NCBI RefSeq assembly: GCF_006912135.1
Contig: NZ_VIRS01000006.1
Span: 248,001-312,000, forward strand
Reading direction: 5' to 3'
From: Cryptosporangium phraense
GTDB lineage: Bacteria > Actinomycetota > Actinomycetes > Mycobacteriales > Cryptosporangiaceae
DNA: 64,000 nucleotides
This document shows positions 53,223-61,704 of the stretch, piece by piece. The notes below the pieces were generated by a model. It had not been told where the DNA came from, searched no databases, and saw only the letters and a program-made list of their open reading frames with translations. Numbering within the stretch: position 1 is the first letter of the stretch; every line of letters starts with the position of its first letter. The translations under genes and the position numbers were made by a program.

Positions 53223-54134
53223 CTAGAACCGTGGAATGCTGTTGCAGTACGCGGTCGCGCCTCGACCCGGGTACCACTGGATGTAGCAGTTGTTCTGGAA
53301 GTTGGTGCGACGACCACCATCGGTGGTCGCGAATTCATCTGATGTCGGGAAGCCGAGCTGGCTGTTCTCCCAGCCGAGTGCCGCCCAGCGGTCGCGAATC
53401 TGGCCGTGGACTTCGTGCGCGCCTGTTGCGGGAGACCAGTAGATCGACCATCCGGCCTGGAAATGGTTGAACGCGCCGGTCTTGCGTGGTGTGCGGATCT
53501 CATCGGTTACTGGGAAGCCCATGTCGCCGCGTTCCCAGCCCATCGACGCCCATTTATCGCGGATGAGTCCGTGGACTTCGTGTGCTCCGGTAGCTGGGGA
53601 CCAGTAGATCGACGCGTTCTTGCTGAAGTGGTTGAACGCTCCGGTCTTGGTGGGAGTGGATGTTTCGTTGCTCGTTGGATATCCCACGATGCCTTGCTCG
53701 TAGCCGAGCGAAGCCCACTTGTCGTTGATCGATCCGACCACCTCCCGCCACCCGACTTGTGAGGTTCTGACCAGCGTCGTGCCGTCGAACATGTAGCGCT
53801 CGTTTAGGCCGAAGCCCACCACCGATTTGGCTTTCTGCTGTGTGTGTCCCTCGCAGCGGTGGACACGTGTCCCGATTACTCTCGCGCCGCTGTCGGCGCT
53901 GATCCACTCTCGCTCGTACACCCGGTATAGACGCGGCCCGGTGCGCACGACCTCCCGCGGTGTTTCCTTGGCCCACGGGTTGGCCGTTCGCCCGGTCTCC
54001 CACGTTCCGGTATGACACAGCGGGCTGGACGGCTCCGCGGCTTCTGCCGCCGCCGTCGCGAAGGGGCTGATCGCTAGCAGGCCCACGGCTACAGCGATCG
54101 TGCCCGCACGTCTCCAGCCCAAAGTCCGTCCCAT
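53223..54134 (-). CDS. Secreted LGFP-repeat protein
   Basis: A 303-aa exported protein with a signal peptide (about residues 1-32, cleaving near AEAAEP). After a unique domain with two Cys (about 38-130) come LGFP repeats of about 53 residues. Each has W-A-S/A-L-G-W/Y and GYPTS or GFPTS/GFPVT: units near 137-190, 190-243 and 243-295. LGFP repeats are thought to anchor or stabilise proteins at the actinobacterial cell surface. AAGGGGGA precedes the ATG at 54134. Repeat units 1 and 2 are also very similar in DNA, showing recent duplication. Confidence 0.88.
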   Translation of the reverse strand: MGRTLGWRRAGTIAVAVGLLAISPFATAAAEAAEPSSPLCHTGTWETGRTANPWAKETPREVVRTGPRLYRVYEREWISADSGARVIGTRVHRCEGHTQQKAKSVVGFGLNERYMFDGTTLVRTSQVGWREVVGSINDKWASLGYEQGIVGYPTSNETSTPTKTGAFNHFSKNASIYWSPATGAHEVHGLIRDKWASMGWERGDMGFPVTDEIRTPRKTGAFNHFQAGWSIYWSPATGAHEVHGQIRDRWAALGWENSQLGFPTSDEFATTDGGRRTNFQNNCYIQWYPGRGATAYCNSIPRF

Positions 54135-55013
54135 GTTTCCCCCTTGAAATGATTCGCATCCCACCCAGCCCGAAAGGCGCCTCCGGGCGCAACGGGCGGG
54201 AGTAACAGACCACGATTCCCTCGATCCGGTAAGCACCGCCCCGGGAAATGACCCGATCGTTCGTGCGGCCGCACCCGTTACGGACTGTCGCTATCGGCGT
54301 TTCGGCTCAGCGGCACGGCCAATCGGGCGATCAAGGTGAGCGGGCCACTCGTGCCGGCCGCGGATGCTCCGATGTGGCAGAGGCGTATGCATGGGTTGGG
54401 TGCATGGGTTGGGTGCATGGGTTGGGTGCATGGGTTGGGTGCATGGGTTGGGTGCATGGGTTGGGCCGTTGGATCGTCTCCGGTCGGTGGGAGCGAATGC
54501 GCCGGTTGTCGTTCGGGCCCGCGGCGGGACCGGCGTCGGCGGGCTCGGACTCGGTTCCGGCGGCACCGCCCAGGCGCGCAGTGAGCCCCTCGTGCGCTGA
54601 TCCGATGGGATGGTGACCGTGCGCCTCGGCCCCGAATCGAAACTCCGGTTCAGCAACCGCGGTGTGTGCGGAGCCTCCACACTGGCGAGTATCTCCTACT
54701 CTGTCCCGATCCCCTTCCGAGACCGGGCAGGGGCTGACTATCCCGGGAAGAGACAATTCGGCAGGCCCGGCGGGTCAGATGTTCGCGGATGGCGTGCCCG
54801 GCCACCGGGTGGGACACTTTGGCGCCTGGCTCCGAGCGCTATGGCACGACGTACGGTTGCTGGCGCCGCGGTGGGATTTCTGGATGGCGTATTTGGAGCG
54901 CTGGACACGCTGCCTCGTCAGTGTCCGGCGTTGATCGCTGGCCCCGTGGCGCGGAGCCGGCCGGACGGCGCCTTGAGGAGCGGTCGGCGTGGTCGGGGGC
55001 CTAGGATTTTGTC
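54135..55013. other. Long non-coding region with G-rich minisatellite
   Basis: 879 bases without a convincing gene. It holds the promoter of the leftward LGFP gene and a 78-base tandem repeat (54388-54465). A 51-codon frame at 54779-54934 is Trp-rich and has fair codon bias, but it has no good ribosome site; I leave it uncalled. Confidence 0.5.
54388..54465 (+). repeat. Six perfect 13-bp tandem repeats (G-quadruplex-prone)
   Basis: Six identical copies of TGCATGGGTTGGG fill 54388-54465 exactly. Every unit supplies two GGG runs, so twelve are spaced alternately by 2 (TT) and 5 (TGCAT) bases, the pattern expected for stable G-quadruplexes on the + strand. The array lies about 250 bases upstream of the divergent LGFP gene. 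A 13-bp unit reads in all three frames as the same 13-residue repeat; those frames are not genes. Confidence 0.95.
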
Positions 55014-55310
55014 GTGGCCTCCTCCCGGTGGACCTGGATGTGCGTGTTGTTCGAGCATCAGGAGTATCCGCAGTTCATGAGCCGGTTCTGCACCCGGCGG
55101 GAGTTGATCGTCTGCCAGCGGTGCGGTGAGCAGCGCACGGTTCGCGAAGAGCCTGACCATGACTGGGGCGCGTGGATACTGGGTCCCGAGCGTGGGCCGT
55201 GCGCGGTGTTACACACCTGCACCCAATGCCATGTGACCGAGTGGGAGTACGAGCGCGACGCGCGGGAACGACCGCTTACCGGACTTGACCCCGCGCAGCG
55301 CACAGCCTAG
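55014..55310 (+). CDS. Small zinc-ribbon-like protein
   Basis: A protein of up to 98 aa with two CxxC pairs, CQRC and CTQC (about residues 34-37 and 69-72), spaced like a small zinc ribbon. Its centre reads VREEPDHDWGAWILG. The start is unclear: GTG at 55014 or ATG at 55038, both with weak ribosome sites. No named family recognised. It stands alone, 457 bases before the kinase cluster. Confidence 0.55.
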   Translation: MASSRWTWMCVLFEHQEYPQFMSRFCTRRELIVCQRCGEQRTVREEPDHDWGAWILGPERGPCAVLHTCTQCHVTEWEYERDARERPLTGLDPAQRTA

Positions 55311-55767
55311 GATCGCCGTCTCCGCCGAGGCGGAGACGCGACGCTGGCCGCAGGGTGCTGCGCTCGATCCCGCGAATTCGGCGTGCACGCGGGCCGAGGT
55401 GGTCGGTGTGCGGTTCGCGCACGATATGACTGAGGGCCGCCGGCGCGACGACAGTTATTGCCGGACCGCCGGCTGTACCTGGTCGGAGTCGGGCGACATA
55501 GACGACACCGCCTGACTGACTGATCGACCGATCGGTAACCGGTCGCCGTGCCGAGCGGCTGCCGGACTGCGCCGCCGTTCCGGGGGCCAGACCTGGATAC
55601 GGCACAGGAGTGCGCTGGCGGTCTTCGTGGGCGCGTCTCCTCGCCAGGTTCCAGGCCTTGCCGCAGGCGGTCGGTGCGGCAATCAGCCGGGCAACACGAA
55701 ACATGCGTTTAGTCGTGTTAGCGTCATTGGCCGGGTTGGGCCAGCTGGTCGGCGGTGGGAGCCGGTA
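55311..55767. other. Region upstream of kinase cluster
   Basis: 457 bases. A 76-codon frame at 55285-55515 overlaps the previous gene and contains one CxxxxC pair; I do not consider it supported. The bases just before 55768 include GGTGGGAG, the ribosome site of the first kinase. Confidence 0.4.
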
Positions 55768-58014
55768 ATGGGGCGGGCGGCAGGCGAAATGAGGCGAGAC
55801 TCAGTCGCGCTGGACTGGTCTGACGACACCGTCGGGCCCTGGCGCGGTGTGCCGCCCGGGTTGATGGCGGAGCTGGCCGCGCGGGTGGCCGACGCGCCGG
55901 CCGCAGTATGGGTAAGGATCGATGGCCGCTGTGAGCGGGTGGTCGGCCGGTCGGGGGCGGCGGTCGCCGGGTGGCCGGAGTCGTGGCGTGTGGCCGACGG
56001 GCCGGCGGAGTGTCTGCTGCGCATGAACGGTGCGCTGGTTGTGGAGGACACGTCTGCGGATCTGCGCTGGGGTTGCTGTCCGCTGCGGGTGTCCGCGGAC
56101 ATTCGGGCGTTGCTGGCGGTGCCGCTGCGCGGGGCGGATTCGGGTATCACCGGCGCGGTGTATGTCGTCGATACCGTGTCCCGGCGGTGGCCGGACTCAG
56201 TGCTCGAGGCCGTCGAGCGGCTGGCCGCGTGGGCCAGCGGGGCGACGGCCGGTCAGGCTGCGCCTTGGGGTGCGGCGGATGCAGGCGGCGCGGCGGACGT
56301 GCCCGAGGTGGCCGACACGGACGACGCCCACGGGAAGATTGCGGTCGCCTCCTCCGGTCCGGCGTCTGATCCGTTTCTGACCGCGTTGGTGGAGACCCTC
56401 GATGTCGGTGTCGCCGCTTGCGACAGTCGTGGACGGCTGATCCTGTACAACCGGGCGTTGCGTGAGCTGCGGGGTCTGCCGGACACGTGGACGCCCTCCG
56501 AGGATTTGGCGACGTCGCTGGCGGCCAGACCGGTGCTCGGCCCGGACGGTGATCCGCTGGCGGTGGAGCGCACACCGCTGGGCCGGGCGTTGCGCGGTGA
56601 GGTGGTGGAGAACACCGATGTCGTCCTGACCGCCCCTGGGCAGCGCCTGCGGATCGCCGCGGCCCGGGCGAAACCGATCCACGACGGTGACGGCCGCTGC
56701 GTGGGGGCGGTGGTGGCGTTGCAGGAGGTCACCGATCGCCGCCGCGCGGAACGGTTCGCCGAGTGTGAGCTGCAGGTGGCCCGGGCGCTCGCGGAATCGG
56801 TGTCGGTCGCGGCTGCCGCCCCGGCGGTGCTGGAGGCAGTGGCGCGCAGCTTGCAGTGGCCGCACGCGGAGCTGTGGCTGATCGACGGGGCGGGCGAGCA
56901 GCTCGACCCGGTCGCGCAGTGGAGCGCTCCGGGACTGGATCTGCAGGTCGAGCTGCCTGCGGTCACCAGTTTCGAGGGGATCGTCGGGTCGGTCTGGGCG
57001 ACCGGGCGGCCGCTGTGGGTTCCGGATCTGGCCGGCAGCCGCTATTTGACGACCGGCGAGGCCGCGGCCCGCAGCCGTGAGTGCGCGCGGCAGGGGTTGC
57101 GGACCGTACTGGCGGTTCCGCTGCTCGACGCGGGCCGCGTCCAGGGCGTACTGGCCTGCTTCGCCGACACCCTCGAGGACGGGCAGGAACTGCTCACCAC
57201 GCTGCTGGGCACCATCGCTCGGCAGATCGGGCAGTTCTTGGCCCGGCGGCGCGCCGACGAACTCGCCCTGGATCTGGCCCGCACCAAAGACCAGTTCCTC
57301 GCGCTGGTCAGCCACGAGATGCGCACCCCGCTGACGGCCATCTCGACCTACACCGAACTGATCCTCACCGACGACGACCAGGCCTGTTGCCCGGATCATC
57401 GAATGCTGCTGGAACGCATCGACCGCAACACCCGCAGTCTGCGGGCGATCGTGAACGACCTGCTCGACCTGGCCGCGCTGGAGTCCGGCCGCTTCACCAT
57501 CTGCCGGGAGCCCATCGATCTGGTCGCCGTGGTGCTCGATGCCGTCAGCGCCGCGGCCACAGCCGCCGCCACCGCCGGCGTGGAGCTGCTCACCGCACTC
57601 CCCGACCGCGCCGAGCTGCACGGTGACGCTGCGCGCCTGCGGCAGGTCCTGGACAACCTGATCTCCAACGGCATCAAATACAGCCCGCACGGCGGGCAGG
57701 TCCACCTCCGCCTCGACGCCGACGCCGACGCCGACGCCGGGAAGGCAGGGGAGGCCGGGGATATGGTCCTGACGGTCAGCGACACCGGCATCGGCATTCC
57801 CGAGGCCGAACGACCACGCCTGTTCGGCCGCTTCTACCGGGCTTCGACCGCCCGCACCCACGGCATCCCCGGCACCGGCCTCGGCCTCACCATCGTCCGG
57901 GCGATCGTGGAAGCCCACGACGGCACCATCGGCCTGGTGGACACGGCCGGACCAGGAGCCACCTTCCGGGTCCGGCTCTCGTCCGGACCTCCCGCCACCG
58001 GAACGCCCGACTGA
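55768..58014 (+). CDS. Soluble histidine kinase, GAF-PAS-GAF-HisKA-HATPase
   Basis: A 748-aa cytosolic sensor kinase. Order: GAF-like domain (about 20-160), PAS (about 205-325, starting LVETLDVGVAACDSRGRLILYN), second GAF (about 335-490), HisKA with VSHEMRTPL (phospho-His 516) and HATPase with an intact N box (DNLISNGIKYSP), G1 (SDTGIGIPEAER), F and G2 (GTGLGLTIVRAI) boxes. It should autophosphorylate in response to a small ligand or redox state. No membrane helix. It is followed 250 bases later by a related but degenerate kinase. The ATG at 55768 has GGGAG upstream. Confidence 0.9.
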   Translation: MGRAAGEMRRDSVALDWSDDTVGPWRGVPPGLMAELAARVADAPAAVWVRIDGRCERVVGRSGAAVAGWPESWRVADGPAECLLRMNGALVVEDTSADLRWGCCPLRVSADIRALLAVPLRGADSGITGAVYVVDTVSRRWPDSVLEAVERLAAWASGATAGQAAPWGAADAGGAADVPEVADTDDAHGKIAVASSGPASDPFLTALVETLDVGVAACDSRGRLILYNRALRELRGLPDTWTPSEDLATSLAARPVLGPDGDPLAVERTPLGRALRGEVVENTDVVLTAPGQRLRIAAARAKPIHDGDGRCVGAVVALQEVTDRRRAERFAECELQVARALAESVSVAAAAPAVLEAVARSLQWPHAELWLIDGAGEQLDPVAQWSAPGLDLQVELPAVTSFEGIVGSVWATGRPLWVPDLAGSRYLTTGEAAARSRECARQGLRTVLAVPLLDAGRVQGVLACFADTLEDGQELLTTLLGTIARQIGQFLARRRADELALDLARTKDQFLALVSHEMRTPLTAISTYTELILTDDDQACCPDHRMLLERIDRNTRSLRAIVNDLLDLAALESGRFTICREPIDLVAVVLDAVSAAATAAATAGVELLTALPDRAELHGDAARLRQVLDNLISNGIKYSPHGGQVHLRLDADADADAGKAGEAGDMVLTVSDTGIGIPEAERPRLFGRFYRASTARTHGIPGTGLGLTIVRAIVEAHDGTIGLVDTAGPGATFRVRLSSGPPATGTPD

Positions 58015-58265
58015 TCACCACTGGAAATTTGGCTGTTCACCGCCAGAACGCCGGACCGTTCGCTGCGGGTCGCCGAGGGCCGACTGGTCGCGAACGTCGG
58101 CCTCCGGGCCCGGACGGTGCCCGCAGCCACGCGCGACACGGCCAAAAGGCATCCGATTCTGGGAATTCGCACATAATTGACGCCAGGTGGCGTCGAGGTT
58201 CCCGTGGTGACGCCGCTGAAGCGCGCGAAAAGGCGGTGCCGGTCGTCGTGGTGGTGAAGGAAGCG

Positions 58266-60431
58266 GTGGAGCCGTCAGACCCGGCGAATTCGCCGGGTCC
58301 GGCCGAGGCCTCGGCGTCCAGCGGCGTCCGCGCGCCCGCGGACACGGGGACAGCGTCCCTGGCCGACCTGGACACGGTGGAGTTGCTGGACTCGGTCGCT
58401 GAAGCGTTTTTCACTCTGGACCCGTCCGGGGTGATCGCGGGCTGGAACGCCGCCGCGCGGACGATGTTCGGATTCACTGCCGCGGAGGCCGCCGGGCGGC
58501 GCGCGGACGAGCTGCTCGGCGCCCAGTACACGCAGCGGCCGATCCCGGCGGTTCTGGCCGACCTGCTCTCCGGCGCGTCCACCTCCGTGAACGGCGTGAC
58601 GCCGCTGCGGCACCGCGACGGTCGCCGGATCTACGCGCGGGTCCGGATGTCGACCCTGCACGCCCGCCACGGTGCGGCGGTGGTGTGCGTGTTCCTCAGC
58701 GACGTCACCGACCAGGTGGACGCGATCACCGCGGCCGACGCGGCCGACGCCGCGGTGAAGAAGGCGGACGTCGCGGCCAGGAAGGCAGACATCGCTGCCG
58801 ACGCGCAGCGCGGATTCACCGAGGCGCTGCTGGACAGCCTCGGCGAAGGCGTCGTCGCGGTGGATCAGACCGGTCGCGGGGTGGTGTTCAACCGCGCGAT
58901 GCGCGAGCTGCACGGCCTGCCGGCCGATCTGCCGCCGGAGGCAGCCCGGGCCGCGGCACTCACCCAGCTGCGCCACCCGGACGGGCGACCGGCGCGCGCC
59001 GAGGATCACCTCATGGACAAGGCCCTGGCCGGCCAAACGATCCGCGACGCCGAATGGATCGTGACCCTCGACGGTCACGCCGACCGCTACGTCGCGGCCA
59101 GCGCACAGGCGATCCTGGCCGGCGACAATGAGCGGATCGGAGCGGTCACCACCGTCCAGGACATCACCGACCGTCGCCGCGCGGAACGGTTCCGGGACTG
59201 CCAGCTCGCGGTCGCCAAGATCCTCAACCGGCCCGGCACCCTGGCCGAGCTCGCGGACGACATGTTGGCATTGGTCGGGCGCACACTCGCCTGGCCCTAC
59301 CTGAGTCTGCGGGTCGTCGATCCATCCACCGACACGCTGCGCCGGATCGGGCGGTGGAGCGCCGCGGGCTACGACCTCGACGAGCTTCTCCCCGTCCACC
59401 TCACCCGGGACGCACCCGTGATCCCAGCCCGGGTCTGGGCGACCGGCCGCCCGATCTGGGAACCCGACCTCGCGTCCCTACCCGCGCCCGGCGGCGCCTC
59501 CACTCCCGGCGGCGCCTCCACTCCTGGTCGCGTATCCGTCTATGCCGAACACGGGCTGCACGCGGCGCTGGCCGTGCCCGTCCGCGACGGCGACGACGTC
59601 CTCGGGGTTCTGACCTGCTTCGCTGACACCATCGAACACGACGAATTCCTCCTCACCGGTCTTCTCGGCGACGTCGCCGCGCAGATCGCGCAATTCCTGG
59701 CCCGGCGCCGCGCGGAAGACCTCACGAGCGCGCTGTCGAAAGCGCGGGCGGACTTCACCGCGCTGATCGGTCACGACATGCGGACCCCGTTGACCACCAT
59801 CGGCACCTACGTCCAGCTGCTGCTCGAGGACCCCGCGCCGCGGCCCAACACCGAGCGCCAGCTCCTGGACGGCATCGACCGCAACAGCCGCGCGCTGCGG
59901 GAGCTCGTCGAAGGGCTGCTCGACCTAACCGCCCTGGAACGTGACGACACACCCCTGGCGATCCACGAGGTCGACCTGTCCGCGCTGCTCACGGCCGCGA
60001 TCGCCGCGGCCCGACCGGCCGCGCAGGCCGCCGGTATCCAGCTGCACACCACCCTGCTTCCGCGGCTCCACATCGACGGGGACCGCGACCGGCTCCGCCA
60101 GCTGCTGGACAAGCTGCTCACCGCGGCCATCACCGGCAACCCCGGCGGCGGCGACGTCCACCTCGACCTCGACCGTGCCGGAAACACCGCACAGCTGACC
60201 CTCACCGACCCCGGCGGGCTCGACCTCGCCGATCGGACGTTCGAACGGTTCTCCCCGGCCAACACGACCGGCACCGGCAACACGACCTCCGGACTCGGTT
60301 TCGTCTTGTCCCGGGCCATCGCTGAGCGACATGGAGGCAGCCTCGTCGTGCAGCAGGACGGGCGAACGGTCACCACCACGGTCCTACTCCCGATGCGTAG
60401 CCAGTCCGCGCCCTCTCCCGCCGATCGCTGA
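58266..60431 (+). CDS. Histidine kinase-like protein, PAS-PAS-GAF, degenerate ATPase domain
   Basis: A protein of about 721 aa. First PAS (about 38-155, LDSVAEAFFTLDPSGVIAGWN), a short Ala/Lys helix, second PAS (about 185-305), GAF (about 315-475), HisKA with IGHDMRTPL (His 503) and a HATPase-like domain. In the ATPase domain the N box reads DKLLTAAITGN: both conserved Asn are replaced (Lys and Ala). The G1 Asp (TDPGG) and a GLG in G2 remain. Kinase activity is thus doubtful. The start is uncertain; I chose GTG 58266 (AAGGA just upstream). An 18-base unit is duplicated near 59487-59522 within the GAF region. Confidence 0.82.
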   Translation: MEPSDPANSPGPAEASASSGVRAPADTGTASLADLDTVELLDSVAEAFFTLDPSGVIAGWNAAARTMFGFTAAEAAGRRADELLGAQYTQRPIPAVLADLLSGASTSVNGVTPLRHRDGRRIYARVRMSTLHARHGAAVVCVFLSDVTDQVDAITAADAADAAVKKADVAARKADIAADAQRGFTEALLDSLGEGVVAVDQTGRGVVFNRAMRELHGLPADLPPEAARAAALTQLRHPDGRPARAEDHLMDKALAGQTIRDAEWIVTLDGHADRYVAASAQAILAGDNERIGAVTTVQDITDRRRAERFRDCQLAVAKILNRPGTLAELADDMLALVGRTLAWPYLSLRVVDPSTDTLRRIGRWSAAGYDLDELLPVHLTRDAPVIPARVWATGRPIWEPDLASLPAPGGASTPGGASTPGRVSVYAEHGLHAALAVPVRDGDDVLGVLTCFADTIEHDEFLLTGLLGDVAAQIAQFLARRRAEDLTSALSKARADFTALIGHDMRTPLTTIGTYVQLLLEDPAPRPNTERQLLDGIDRNSRALRELVEGLLDLTALERDDTPLAIHEVDLSALLTAAIAAARPAAQAAGIQLHTTLLPRLHIDGDRDRLRQLLDKLLTAAITGNPGGGDVHLDLDRAGNTAQLTLTDPGGLDLADRTFERFSPANTTGTGNTTSGLGFVLSRAIAERHGGSLVVQQDGRTVTTTVLLPMRSQSAPSPADR

Positions 60432-60873
60432 CCGCAGCAGGCTCTGACTCGCCCCGGGGGGGCGGGCGCCGGCGCCGCCGGCCCTGCGCGGACGGGGCCT
60501 GCGCGGGTCGGGGCGGAGCGTGGCGAGGCGGGTCATGCCTGTCCGCGGGTGCTTCCACGGCGGCGGGCGTCTTGCGCCCGGCCGCGCGCACTGGGATCAC
60601 CCTCTCCTGATCGGCATGTGCGCTGCAGGCTTTAATCACCGGCGGCTCGCGGGAAGGGCCTCGGGCAGATCAGTAGCGTCCGGCGGACGGGTATCGGCGC
60701 TGGGCCGCGCACGTGTGGATGGCTGTCTGCACGGCGATGGGTCCGTCGGCCGGCCGGCATCTTCCGGCAGCCGGTTGGTGCCGGTGACGGCGAGGCGCGA
60801 ACGCCCGGCAAACGTGTTGCCATCAGCACATTCACCCGGCGCTCGGCCGAGCCGGTGGACTAGTGTTCCGAAA
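60432..60873. other. Intergenic region before CheY-like gene
   Basis: 442 bases without a gene. A G/C hairpin (CGCCCC 60450-60455 with GGGGCG 60459-60464) shortly after the kinase stop may terminate transcription weakly. Rightward frame from 60520 runs through it, but conserved protein sequence begins only near 60874. Confidence 0.4.
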
Positions 60874-61332
60874 GTGTCTCGTGACTCGAAGTCGGCTGGG
60901 GGCGCCTTCGAGGTGCTGATCGTGGACGACGACCCCGGCGACGTGCTGCTGATCGAGGAAGCGCTCGCCGAGCGGCGCCTCCACCATCGTCTGCACACCG
61001 CCGGCGACGGGGTCCTCGCGCTGGAGTTCCTCCGCGACAGCGCCCAGCCGCGGCCGGATCTGATTCTGCTGGATCTGAACATGCCGCGGATGAACGGCCG
61101 GGAGCTTCTCGGCGAGGTCAAGGCCGATCCGGCGCTGCGCGCGATCCCGGTAGTGGTGCTCTCGACCTCCGCGGTGACCGAAGACGTCACCGATAGCTAC
61201 GGCCTGCGCGCCAACGCCTACGTCACCAAGCCGGTGGACTTCGACGACTTCGTCGCCACCGTCCAGCACATCGACGACTTCTACCTCGGGGTCGTGCGGC
61301 TGCCCCGCTCTCCGGGCAGCCACACCGCCTGA
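60874..61332 (+). CDS. CheY-like single-domain response regulator
   Basis: A 152-aa receiver domain with no output domain, of the Rcp1-like type paired with PAS/GAF kinases. Acid cluster VDDD (17-20), phospho-acceptor D67 in LLDLNMP, Ser/Thr in LSTSA (97-100) and conserved K119 in VTKP are all present. It probably accepts phosphate from kinases at 55768 or 61705 and relays by protein contact. The start is GTG at 60874, with a weak ribosome site. Confidence 0.9.
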   Translation: MSRDSKSAGGAFEVLIVDDDPGDVLLIEEALAERRLHHRLHTAGDGVLALEFLRDSAQPRPDLILLDLNMPRMNGRELLGEVKADPALRAIPVVVLSTSAVTEDVTDSYGLRANAYVTKPVDFDDFVATVQHIDDFYLGVVRLPRSPGSHTA

Positions 61333-61704
61333 CATCCGGCGCGCTGGCGCGGATAGGGGGTACTCGCCAGGCCGACGGCGCAGCGCCCACCTCCCGAGGC
61401 GGTGGCGACGCCGGTACTGGCCCGTCACCGAGCGCTCCGAGCCGTCACCCGACAGTCGATCGGCGACTGCCGCCCGGACTACGGTCGGCCCTGAACAGAT
61501 GCCCGGCCGGGCCGGTGCGATGCGGCAGAAACCCTAGAGCCCCTTGTCGCCGGATGGGGCTGCGGTTGCTCAGCGGGCCACGAGTCCGGGACGGCGACCA
61601 TCCTGCGCCCTTCGCGCAGCTTTCCGGTCAGCCCGCCGATGGCATGGCTGAGAACTGTCTCGCGGCCGGGTCGCGGCCGGGTCGCGGCCGGGGGTGGCGA
61701 AGCG
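61333..61704. other. Intergenic region before hybrid kinase
   Basis: 372 bases. No gene seen. The right end holds three copies of an 11-bp unit (61661-61693), close to the ribosome site of the next gene. Confidence 0.45.
61661..61693. repeat. Three tandem 11-bp units before hybrid kinase
   Basis: CGCGGCCGGGT occurs at 61661-61671 and 61672-61682, and with a final G at 61683-61693. It ends 11 bases before the ATG at 61705. Copy-number change here would alter spacing between promoter and ribosome site. Confidence 0.85.

Noticed and set aside
54388-54465. CRISPR array
   Set aside because: The repeats are 13 bp, directly contiguous and without spacers; no cas genes are present.
54248-54616. Coding frames through the 13-bp repeat (MGWVHGLG-type peptides)
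   Set aside because: A 13-bp perfect repeat is open in all frames by nature. There is no ribosome site, and the flanking codons do not look coding.
54779-54934. 51-codon Trp-rich small gene
   Set aside because: Codon bias is fair, but no ribosome site or recognisable family was seen; left uncalled.
55285-55515. 76-codon frame with a CxxxxC pair
   Set aside because: It overlaps the zinc-ribbon gene and has no ribosome site or family match.
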